From assembly GCA_003244145.1 (NCBI GenBank), contig QHBM01000136.1, positions 1 through 62,640 on the forward strand: a DNA stretch of 62,640 bases, read 5' to 3'. The DNA comes from Chthoniobacterales bacterium (GTDB lineage Bacteria > Verrucomicrobiota > Verrucomicrobiia > Chthoniobacterales > UBA10450). The translations under genes and the position numbers were made by a program. The notes beneath the pieces were generated by a model. It had not been told where the DNA came from. It made no database searches and saw only the letters and a list, made by a program, of their open reading frames with translations. Below are positions 31,655 to 38,443 of the stretch, piece by piece; position 1 is the first letter of the stretch, and each line of letters opens with the position of its first letter.

Positions 31655-34654
31655 GTGTGCGGCATCGCAGCTATTTTTGGACACAGCGTTGACGCTCCTG
31701 CCGTCGATCGCGACGAGCTGATCACGATTCGCGACCGGATGACCCAACGCGGGCCTGACGGCGAGGGCCTCTGGATTTCGGAAGATCGCCGCGTTGGTCT
31801 CGCGCACCGCCGGCTCACCATCGTCGACCTGACCGACGCCGGGCTCCAACCGATGTGGAACGCCGATCGTACCCTTTGCGTCACCTACAACGGCGAGATC
31901 TACAATTATCCCGCGCTTCGCGCGCAGTTAATCGAAAAGGGTTATCAATTTCAGTCGCACTGCGACACCGAAGTGCTGCTGCATCTCTATGCCGAGAAAG
32001 GGCCGGAGATGGTCCACGATCTTCGCGGGATGTATGCGTTCGCCATTTGGGGCGTGAAGCAGCGGAGCTTGTTTTGCGCGCGAGATCCCTTCGGCATCAA
32101 ACCTCTTTATTACGCGGATGATGGCAAGACGATTCGCATCGCATCTCAGGTCAAGGCGCTTCTGGCCGGCCGGCATATTGACACCGAACCTGAAGCGGCC
32201 GGCCACGTCGCATTCTTTCTTTGGGGCTCGGTGCCCGACCCCTTCACTCTCTACCGCGGGATTTGCGCGCTGCCCGCGGGTCACACCCTCATGGTCCGCG
32301 AAGGAGGCCCGCGCGAGACGCGATCATTTTGTTCCATTCCCGAAATCATGCGCGAAGCAGAACAAGCCGGTCATGATGCGTCGGCACACGCGCAGGACAA
32401 GCACGAGACTCTGCATTCCGCGCTGCGTGATAGCGCGGAACATCATCTGATGGCCGATGTGCCGGTGGGAATTTTTCTTTCGGCCGGACTTGATTCCTCC
32501 ACGATCGCCGCGCTCGTGAGCGAGCGGCATCACGACGTCCGCACCGTGACCCTCGGCTTCAACGAATACCGCGGCAGCGACCAGGACGAGACGCGGCTGG
32601 CCGAAGTCGTCGCAAAAAATTATAAAACCAACCACCAAACGATCTGGATCACGCGGGCGGATTTTGAAGCAGACGCCCCGCGGTTGTTTGATGCGATGGA
32701 TCGGCCCTCGATTGATGGAGTCAACACTTACTTCGTCAGTCTCGCCACGAAACGCGCGGGATTGAAGGTTGCGCTCTCCGGCCTCGGCGGCGACGAATTG
32801 TTCGGAGGGTATCCGAGCTTTCAAGACGTGCCGCGCACGGTTAACGCGCTTCGTTCATTTCGCTCGTTCGAGAAACTGGGACGCGGTTTGCGCGTCGTCA
32901 CCCAGGGAATCATAAAGCATTTCGCGTCGCCGAAGTATGCCGGTATTTTCGAATATGGCTCCAGTTATCCCGGCGCCTATCTATTGCGCCGCAGTCTCTT
33001 CATGCCCTGGGAATTGCCCGAGTTCCTCGACCCCGATGTGGTGCGAGAAGGCTGGCGCCGGTTGAATACGATGGGTGAACTCGCCGCGCTCTGCGATTCG
33101 CTCGATTCCGAGCGGCTCAAGATTTCGGCGCTCGAACTTTGCTGGTATATGCGCCACCAGCTCTTGCGCGATTCCGATTGGGCCGGTATGGCGCATTCCC
33201 TCGAGATCCGCGTGCCGCTTGTCGATCTGAAGTTGCTGCGGGAAATCGCCCCCTTGATCGCTTCGCCCCGTCCGCCGGGGAAACTCGACATGGCGCTTTC
33301 GCCCCGCACCCCATTGCCCGCCGCCGTCCTGTCCCGGCCGAAAACAGGCTTCACCGTTCCGGTGCGCGACTGGCTTCTGCAATCGTTCGATCCGACCTCG
33401 GCCGGCGAACGCGGTCTGCGCGGTTGGGCGCGCTACGTCCATGGTGAGTTCGCGCACGCCTCCGGCGCCGTCTCCACCGTCCTGCGCCGTTCGCGCGCCG
33501 CGCGTGCTAATGCCGGGGGCCCGCGTGCGCCGTCACGGATCCTTGTCTATCGCATCGGTCAGCTCGGCGATACCATCGTCGCACTGCCGGCCATGTGGGC
33601 CATCAAGGAGAATTTCCCTGACGCGAAATTGACTCTGCTTTGCGATCAACACCCGCACACCAATTACATTCTCGCTTCGGGCCTGTTGCGCGACGCCGGA
33701 GTATTTCATGATTTTCTGGCGTACCCGGTGGAGAACACCGGAACCAGCTCCGCGCGCCGCGCCAGTGAGTTGCTTAAGCAATTGCGCGAACGAAAATTCG
33801 ACACGCTCGTGTATCTGGCTCCGTCGGCGAGAGGACCGCGGCGCGTCCAACGCGATCGCTGGTTTTTCCGCGCTGCGGGCATCCGCACCTTTATCGGCAT
33901 GACGGGGTTTCCGCGGTTTCAGAAAAGGCGCGGCCTAACGTCACTTGTCACCGCTCCGCGCGAATCCGAATTATTGCTTCTGCGTCTGCGCGAATCCGGG
34001 CTTCGTGTTTCGCTGCAACATCCACGGTTCGACCTGGGGCTCAGCCAGCGCGAAGAAGCGGACGTTGCGCACTGGCTCGAGACGCAGTCTGAACCGGACG
34101 GCCATCGCCGCTGGATTGCCGTGGGTCCAGGATCCAAAATGCCGGCGAAACGGTGGCCGCTCGACCGTTACGATGAAGTCGTGCGCGATCTGATTGCTGG
34201 ATTCGACATTTGGCCCGTTGTCTTCGGCGGGAACGAGGACCGCGAGATTGGGGATGGATTGATCGAGCGCTGGGGCCGCGGCTACAACGCCGCCGGTGCG
34301 TTGGGTATTCGGGCTGCTGGAGTCGCCTTGAGACGTTGCGAGCTTTATCTCGGCAACGATACCGGCACGATGCACCTGGCCGCCGCTGCCGGCATCCGTT
34401 GCGTGGCCATCTTCTCATCGCGCGAGCGACCCGGTCTTTGGTATCCCGCCGGAGCTGACAATCGGGTCTTCCGTTCGGAGATCGACTGTGAAGGCTGCGG
34501 GTTGAAGGTCTGCATCACCCGAGACATCGAATGCCTGCGTCGGATCGATTCGCGATCCGTCATCGCTGCTTGCATCGACCTGCTGTCAGCGGCTCATCCA
34601 ACAGAAAAGACTGCGCAGGCCTCGGCCACGGCTTGCCGCACCAACCATAGCTAG
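31655..34654 (+). CDS. Asparagine synthase (glutamine-hydrolysing) fused to a GT9 glycosyltransferase
   Basis: Product of 999 residues from a GTG start. Cys2 in (V)CGIAAIFG is the glutaminase nucleophile after removal of the first residue. Glutaminase domain to about 200 (RGPDGEG, AHRRLTIVDL, YNGEIYNY, RDPFGIKPLYY). Synthetase domain about 240-590 with the PPi loop SAGLDSS near 275 and LSGLGGDELFGGY. Then a linker of about 30 residues rich in Ala, Arg and Ser and a GT9 (heptosyltransferase-like) domain from about 627: RILVYRIGQLGDTIVALPAM, KRWPLDRYDEVV, YLGNDTGTMHLAAAAGIRCV, CEGCGLKVC. Both domains look complete. It would amidate an acid group (perhaps a uronic acid or amino acid) and transfer a sugar. 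An EPS-type gene in the region; the start lies directly behind TTTCTCCCTTCTACTTTCCC repeat words. The fusion is uncommon to my knowledge. Confidence 0.9.
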   Translation: MCGIAAIFGHSVDAPAVDRDELITIRDRMTQRGPDGEGLWISEDRRVGLAHRRLTIVDLTDAGLQPMWNADRTLCVTYNGEIYNYPALRAQLIEKGYQFQSHCDTEVLLHLYAEKGPEMVHDLRGMYAFAIWGVKQRSLFCARDPFGIKPLYYADDGKTIRIASQVKALLAGRHIDTEPEAAGHVAFFLWGSVPDPFTLYRGICALPAGHTLMVREGGPRETRSFCSIPEIMREAEQAGHDASAHAQDKHETLHSALRDSAEHHLMADVPVGIFLSAGLDSSTIAALVSERHHDVRTVTLGFNEYRGSDQDETRLAEVVAKNYKTNHQTIWITRADFEADAPRLFDAMDRPSIDGVNTYFVSLATKRAGLKVALSGLGGDELFGGYPSFQDVPRTVNALRSFRSFEKLGRGLRVVTQGIIKHFASPKYAGIFEYGSSYPGAYLLRRSLFMPWELPEFLDPDVVREGWRRLNTMGELAALCDSLDSERLKISALELCWYMRHQLLRDSDWAGMAHSLEIRVPLVDLKLLREIAPLIASPRPPGKLDMALSPRTPLPAAVLSRPKTGFTVPVRDWLLQSFDPTSAGERGLRGWARYVHGEFAHASGAVSTVLRRSRAARANAGGPRAPSRILVYRIGQLGDTIVALPAMWAIKENFPDAKLTLLCDQHPHTNYILASGLLRDAGVFHDFLAYPVENTGTSSARRASELLKQLRERKFDTLVYLAPSARGPRRVQRDRWFFRAAGIRTFIGMTGFPRFQKRRGLTSLVTAPRESELLLLRLRESGLRVSLQHPRFDLGLSQREEADVAHWLETQSEPDGHRRWIAVGPGSKMPAKRWPLDRYDEVVRDLIAGFDIWPVVFGGNEDREIGDGLIERWGRGYNAAGALGIRAAGVALRRCELYLGNDTGTMHLAAAAGIRCVAIFSSRERPGLWYPAGADNRVFRSEIDCEGCGLKVCITRDIECLRRIDSRSVIAACIDLLSAAHPTEKTAQASATACRTNHS

Positions 34655-34787
34655 CTAAGTTGCGGGTCGTGAAGGCACTGATCCAGAGCGAGAACGCTAT
34701 AACAAAACTGCCTACCGGTCAGTTGATCGATGGTTGACCTCGCTGCGGCGAACTGCGCAACATGAAGCATCCGTAGAATTAAACCCG

Positions 34788-35087
34788 ATGGATTCACGCG
34801 CCCAAACCTCCTTCGAACGGGCCCTCCCTGCCTTGGGAAAGGAATGGTCCCGCTTCCAGGTAAAGCGCGCCTGGTTATTTGGGTCTCGCGCGATAGAGCG
34901 CGGCACAACCGGCAGCGATTGGGATTTTCTCGTAGAATTTTCTCAGCCACCCAATTTCGATATCTTCATGGGCTTGAAAACAAGTCTGGAAGAGCGACTA
35001 AAAGGACACGTCGACCTTCTCTCCCGCGCTGCCTGTACACCGCGATTCTTGAAAGCAATTGAGGCCGATCTTATCGATGTCACGTGA
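34788..35087 (+). CDS. mntA: MntA-type antitoxin nucleotidyltransferase, first copy
   Basis: Product of 99 residues from ATG 34788. It contains GSRAIERGTTGSDWDFLVEF, an exact GSX10DXD motif of MntA proteins, which add AMP to the HepT toxin and so block it. The end RAACTPRFLKAIEADLIDVT overlaps the start of the hepT frame by 11 bp. Its toxin partner is broken, so this copy is an orphan. It is a close relative of the gene at 37810. Confidence 0.88.
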   Translation: MDSRAQTSFERALPALGKEWSRFQVKRAWLFGSRAIERGTTGSDWDFLVEFSQPPNFDIFMGLKTSLEERLKGHVDLLSRAACTPRFLKAIEADLIDVT

Positions 35088-35280
35088 TCCGCAGCTGCGC
35101 CTAGCCGATATCGTGGATGCCTGCAGTCGCATTGCGACTTACATCGGGGGTTCGATGCCATCGCCTTTGGGCAGGATTTAAAGACACAAGATGCGGTGAT
35201 CCGCCAATTTGAGATCATCGGCGAAGCGGTGAAAACCTTACCTGCTGAGTTGATGGCAAAGGAGGCTTCTATCCCCGCCG
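35077..35280 (+). pseudogene. hepT: HepT toxin, frameshifted and truncated
   Basis: ATG at 35077 gives MSRDPQLRLADIVDACSRIA, TYIGG and then a shift. By comparison with the intact copy at 38108, one base is missing in GGGGG at about 35147; after restoring it the frame reads FDAIAFGQDLKTQDAVIRQF, EIIGEAVKTLPAELMAKEAS, IP, then enters ACCTTCAGTTTTCAGCCTTT repeat words. The catalytic R-X4-H motif and the whole C-terminal half are missing. The cut is at the repeat. Confidence 0.88.
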
Positions 35281-35380
35281 ACCTTCAGTTTTCAGCCTTT
35301 CAGTATTTCAGGTTTTTAATGAGCCACGACGTTAGCTTTGGGTTGATTCGAAGGGCGTTGACATTAAATTGCTGCCTTCT

Positions 35381-35581
35381 ATGAGTGCGGCTGAAATCAT
35401 CGCGGAACTTCCGAAACTGACATTCGAAGAACGCCGTCGATTAGCCGGGGCAATTTTCGATTTGGAAGCAGATCTCCTTCGCGACTGCGATCGGCGTGCC
35501 GACGAACGTTTTTCGACCCTGGACGCCATGGAATCCGAAGATGCTCGACCAACGCCGGGTGAGATCTGGATCAGCAAATGA
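35381..35581 (+). CDS. Small antitoxin-like protein (MSAAEII family)
   Basis: ATG at 35381 gives MSAAEIIAELPKLTFEERRR, LAGAIFDLEADLLRDCDRRA, DERFSTLDAMESEDARPTPG, EIWISK, 66 residues. The start is shared with the antitoxins at 6615 and 25355. It overlaps the next gene by 4 bp, but that gene is not a RelE or PIN toxin. Either the original toxin was replaced or the family can pair with other partners. Confidence 0.72.
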   Translation: MSAAEIIAELPKLTFEERRRLAGAIFDLEADLLRDCDRRADERFSTLDAMESEDARPTPGEIWISK

Positions 35582-35793
35582 CGGTTAAACAAATGGAAAG
35601 CCAGTTTGAAGGCGAGTGGATCCTCATCGGAGAGCCGCAAACTACTGACAAACTCGAGGTCGTCGAAGGTACCGTTCTTCATCACAGCAAGGACCGCGAT
35701 GAAGTTTATCGACGCGCGGTGGCGCTTAAGCCGAAGCGTTCTGCGATCTTATTTACCGGCCATATGCCGGCGAATACTGCAATCGTGCTGTGA
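35578..35793 (+). CDS. Conserved small protein preceding a retropepsin-like gene
   Basis: Product of 71 residues: MTVKQMESQFEGEWILIGEP, QTTDKLEVVEGTVLHHSKDR, DEVYRRAVALKPKRSAILFT, GHMPANTAIVL. The sequence resembles small proteins in which FEGEWVLxxDPxTxxxLEVxxG and HSKDRDEVYRKAxxLxPKxxAxLYTG are conserved and which I remember beside aspartyl-protease-like genes. No function known to me. It overlaps both neighbours by 4 bp. Confidence 0.75.
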   Translation: MTVKQMESQFEGEWILIGEPQTTDKLEVVEGTVLHHSKDRDEVYRRAVALKPKRSAILFTGHMPANTAIVL

Positions 35794-36173
35794 GTTTTCC
35801 CTTCGACGCCGACAATGGTCTCATCGTCGTCCGCGCTGAATTATTCGGCCCCTCTGGCAATATTGTGTTACGTCTCGCGCTCGACACCGGAGCAACTGCC
35901 ACGATGATCAACGTCGGGCCGCTGGTAACGGTTGGCTACGACCCGGCATTGGCTTCAGACCGTGTGCAAGTCACCACTGGCAGCGGCGTGGAATTTGTAC
36001 CGATACTTGCGATTGCTCATTTGAATGCTTTGGGACAGACACGCGCTTCCTTTCCAGTTCTGAGCCACACCTTGCCGCCGAGCGCGGGCATCGATGGTTT
36101 GCTTGGCCTGGATTTTCTCCGCGGCCAGAATCTGGTAATCGATTTTCGGCTCGGAAGTATCTCATTGGGTTAA
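35790..36173 (+). CDS. Retropepsin-like aspartic protease domain protein
   Basis: GTG-start product of 127 residues: (V)SFPFDADNGLIVVRAELF, LRLALDTGATATMINVGPLV, ILAIAHLNALGQTRASFPVL, GIDGLLGLDFLRGQNLVIDF, RLGSISLG. LALDTGATATMI carries the catalytic Asp-Thr-Gly of clan AA peptidases and DGLLGLDFL is the second conserved segment of the single-domain (dimeric) forms. It has no signal peptide, so it is cytoplasmic. Translationally coupled to the small protein before it, a conserved pair in my memory; substrate unknown. Confidence 0.82.
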   Translation: MSFPFDADNGLIVVRAELFGPSGNIVLRLALDTGATATMINVGPLVTVGYDPALASDRVQVTTGSGVEFVPILAIAHLNALGQTRASFPVLSHTLPPSAGIDGLLGLDFLRGQNLVIDFRLGSISLG

Positions 36174-36251
36174 GTTATGAGCGACGAAGTCGTAATAAAA
36201 TCGGTTCCGCCGCTACGTGCAAAAGTGTGAACGTCGGAAAGTAAAACGTAA

Positions 36252-36617
36252 ATGAGCTTAGCTAAGAGGTTCGAAGATTTGCGGATTTGGCAGGAAGCTC
36301 GCGAGCAGGTCTTGGCGATCTATCGTTCACTCAAACGCGGCACGGGCGGATATACAGACCGCGGATTTCGCGAACAACTGCAGCGTGCATCCGTTTCGGT
36401 CATGAACAATATCGCGGAGGGTTTCGAGCGAAAAACACCGAAAGACTTTGCGCATTTTCTTGATCTGGCAAAAGGTTCGTGCGGCGAAGTTCGCAGCATG
36501 CTCTACGTTGCTGAAGATTTAAATTACCTAACAACGAGCGAAGCTCTCGTGCTCCGCGATAAAGCTGAAAAATTATCTCGCGGCATCGCCGCGTTCACCA
36601 ATCATCTCCGCTCCTAG
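36252..36617 (+). CDS. Four-helix bundle protein, S23 / IVS-like
   Basis: Product of 121 residues: MSLAKRFEDLRIWQEAREQV, LAIYRSLKRGTGGYTDRGFR, EQLQRASVSVMNNIAEGFER, KTPKDFAHFLDLAKGSCGEV. FEDLxIWQxAR, QLxRASxSVMxNIAEGFER and LxxAKGSxGEVRSxLYVAxD are the standard S23 motifs. It is the third and most canonical member in the window. It is followed by CCTACGTTCGCACTTTCATA repeat words. Confidence 0.92.
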   Translation: MSLAKRFEDLRIWQEAREQVLAIYRSLKRGTGGYTDRGFREQLQRASVSVMNNIAEGFERKTPKDFAHFLDLAKGSCGEVRSMLYVAEDLNYLTTSEALVLRDKAEKLSRGIAAFTNHLRS

Positions 36618-36957
36618 ACCTTCCTACGTTCGCACTTTCATACGTTTAACTTTTTATACTTTGTCTTCTGACGCGATTATCACCGTGAAAATCTCGGCAA
36701 AAATATTTGCTGCGAGGGGTGCGGCTTGAAGGTCTGCATCACGCGCGACATCGAATGCCTGCGTCGGATCGATTCGGCCTCGGTCCTCGCCGCCTGCGCC
36801 GAACTTCTGGTGGATTCTCGTCCACCGGATAAGATTGCACAACCCGCTTCAACGGCGCTTATTAACTCGGCGCTTTGAAAACCGAACTAAACAATTCTAG
36901 ACGTCCAGCTTGGGCTGCAGACGTCTCAGCAAGAAAATGTTCACATAACTGATAATT
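36618..36957 (+). pseudogene. Spacer holding the 3' end of a second GT9 glycosyltransferase (36675-36878)
   Basis: In frame from 36675: DYHRENLGKNICCEGCGLKV, CITRDIECLRRIDSASVLAA, CAELLVDSRPPDKIAQPAST, ALINSAL, stop at 36876-36878. This matches the end of the GT9 domain of the 31655 gene (CEGCGLKVCITRDIECLRRI is common to both), but the residues before it (HRENLGKNI) are those of another GT9 type and differ from the intact gene. It is the tail of a lost paralogue. The rest of the spacer is CTACGTTCGCACTTTCATAC words and 80 bp before wzm in which I see no clear promoter. Confidence 0.82.
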
Positions 36958-37791
36958 ATGCCCGCCGCCGAACCCGCAGAAATCGTTATCGAAGCCGGGC
37001 GTACGGAGAGCCAGTACTGGCGTGATCTTTATCGGTACCGAGAGCTTTTCTACTTTCTCGCGTGGCGGGACGTAATTGTTCGCTACAAGCAAACCGTAAT
37101 CGGAGTGCTGTGGGCGGTGCTTCGTCCGCTGCTTACGATGATTGTATTCGTGTTCATCTTTGGGAAAATCGCAAAGCTCCCGACGGACGGAGTGCCATAT
37201 CCGGTCATGGTTTTCGCCGCGATGCTGCCATGGCAACTATTCGCGACTTCCCTCTCGGAAGGCAGTAATTCGCTTATCAGCAATGCCAATTTGATTTCCA
37301 AAGTCTATTTTCCACGACTGATTGTGCCGGCGAGTGCGGTCATTGTTTCGTTTGTCGACTTTGCCATCTCGCTCGGCCTGCTCGCACTACTGATGACGTG
37401 GTACCACGTGTGGCCTACGTTCCACTTGCTCGCGCTTCCTCTTTTCACTTTGCTGGCGCTCATAGCATCGACAGGCGCCGGCCTCTGGCTGGCCGCGCTC
37501 AACGTGCAATATCGAGACTTTCGTTATGTCGTGCCGTTCATCGTGCAGTTCGGGCTTTACCTTTCGCCCGTCGGGTTTAGCACCTCGATCGTCCCCGAAA
37601 GGTGGCGCTTATTCTACTCGCTCAACCCAATGGTGGGAGTAATAGACGGTTTCCGTTGGGCCGTGAGCGGCGGGCACTCCTTGATCTACTGGCCGGGTGT
37701 CTGGCTTAGCATCATTGTCGTGTCAGTCCTGCTCGCCGCCGGTATCTGGTATTTTCGCAGGATGGAACGAACATTTGCGGACGTGATATAA
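36958..37791 (+). CDS. wzm: ABC transporter permease for polysaccharide export (Wzm/TagG type)
   Basis: Product of 277 residues with six hydrophobic segments and the family start YRELFYFLAWRDVIVRYKQT, VIGVLWAVLRPLLTMIVF. Further motifs: PYPVMVFAAMLPWQLFATSL, ANLISKVYFPRLIVPASAV, VQYRDFRYVVPFIVQFGLYL, SPVGFSTSIVPERWRLFYSL, NPMVGVIDGFRWAV. It forms the inner-membrane channel for a lipid-linked glycan. Its ATPase partner (38440) is separated from it by an MntA-HepT pair, where normally the two genes touch. Confidence 0.95.
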   Translation: MPAAEPAEIVIEAGRTESQYWRDLYRYRELFYFLAWRDVIVRYKQTVIGVLWAVLRPLLTMIVFVFIFGKIAKLPTDGVPYPVMVFAAMLPWQLFATSLSEGSNSLISNANLISKVYFPRLIVPASAVIVSFVDFAISLGLLALLMTWYHVWPTFHLLALPLFTLLALIASTGAGLWLAALNVQYRDFRYVVPFIVQFGLYLSPVGFSTSIVPERWRLFYSLNPMVGVIDGFRWAVSGGHSLIYWPGVWLSIIVVSVLLAAGIWYFRRMERTFADVI

Positions 37792-37809
37792 AGCGGCCAA
37801 GGTTTGGAA

Positions 37810-38118
37810 ATGAGTAAAATTGGATCAATCGAGCCCACTCCCCGCACCGGTTTTGTGCCTGGCTTGGAGAGCGAATGGGCCCGCTTCGACGTAAGACGTG
37901 CTTGGTTGTTTGGATCCCGGGCGGCAAGTAGCGAAGCAAGCGAGAGTGACTGGGACTTCTTGATTGAATTTTCTCACCCACCCAGTTTCGATACCTTCAT
38001 GAGCTTGAAGTTCAGTCTCGAAAAGCGGCTTAACGGACTCGTGGACATTCTTTCGCGCTCCGCATGCACACCAAGATTCCTAAAGGCGATTGAGAGTGGC
38101 CTTATCGATGTCACGTGA
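37810..38118 (+). CDS. mntA: MntA-type antitoxin nucleotidyltransferase, second copy
   Basis: ATG at 37810 gives MSKIGSIEPTPRTGFVPGLE, ARFDVRRAWLFGSRAASSEA and SESDWDFLIEFSHPPSFDTF, with an exact GSX10DXD motif. Product of 102 residues ending FLKAIESGLIDVT. It overlaps the hepT start by 11 bp. It follows wzm after 18 bp, so the TA pair is embedded in the export operon and probably transcribed with it. Confidence 0.92.
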   Translation: MSKIGSIEPTPRTGFVPGLESEWARFDVRRAWLFGSRAASSEASESDWDFLIEFSHPPSFDTFMSLKFSLEKRLNGLVDILSRSACTPRFLKAIESGLIDVT

Positions 38119-38443
38119 TCCTAAGCTGCGACTTGCGGATATCGTCGATGCCTCCGCTCGGATTGCGGGTTACATCGAGGGATTCGATGAAGAGGCCTTC
38201 GCGCAAGACCTCAAGACGCAGGATGCTGTGATCCGGCAATTTGAGATCATCGGCGAAGCGGTGAAGAGCTTACCTGCCGAATTGATAGCAAGAGAGCCTT
38301 CTATTCCTTGGAGTCAGATTGCTGGTTTCCGTGATGTGCTGGCCCACTCCTATTTCGCTGTTGATAGCTCTGTGGTTTGGGACGCCGCCAGCAATAAAGC
38401 GCCGGCCCTTCAACGCATTTGCCAGAAACTAATGGGCGAATGA
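38108..38443 (+). CDS. hepT: HepT RNase toxin
   Basis: Product of 111 residues: MSRDPKLRLADIVDASARIA, GYIEGFDEEAFAQDLKTQDA, VIRQFEIIGEAVKSLPAELI, SQIAGFRDVLAHSYFAVD. FRDVLAHSYF holds the R-X4-H-X-Y motif of HEPN RNases, where the tyrosine is AMPylated by MntA. The frame is intact. Its stop TGA overlaps the ATG of the Wzt gene (ATGA at 38440-38443), so wzt translation is coupled to the toxin gene. Confidence 0.92.
   Translation: MSRDPKLRLADIVDASARIAGYIEGFDEEAFAQDLKTQDAVIRQFEIIGEAVKSLPAELIAREPSIPWSQIAGFRDVLAHSYFAVDSSVVWDAASNKAPALQRICQKLMGE

Noticed and set aside
6344-35280. All frameshifts as sequencing errors
   Set aside because: Possible for those in short homopolymers (18467, 25645, 35147), but long genes totalling over 35 kb are free of frameshifts and several broken genes have a second lesion, so decay is the better explanation. 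Raw reads would decide.
5579-38443. Insertion sequence or transposon causing the truncations
   Set aside because: No transposase, integrase or terminal inverted repeats of IS type were found in any frame; breakpoints lie in short repeat words.
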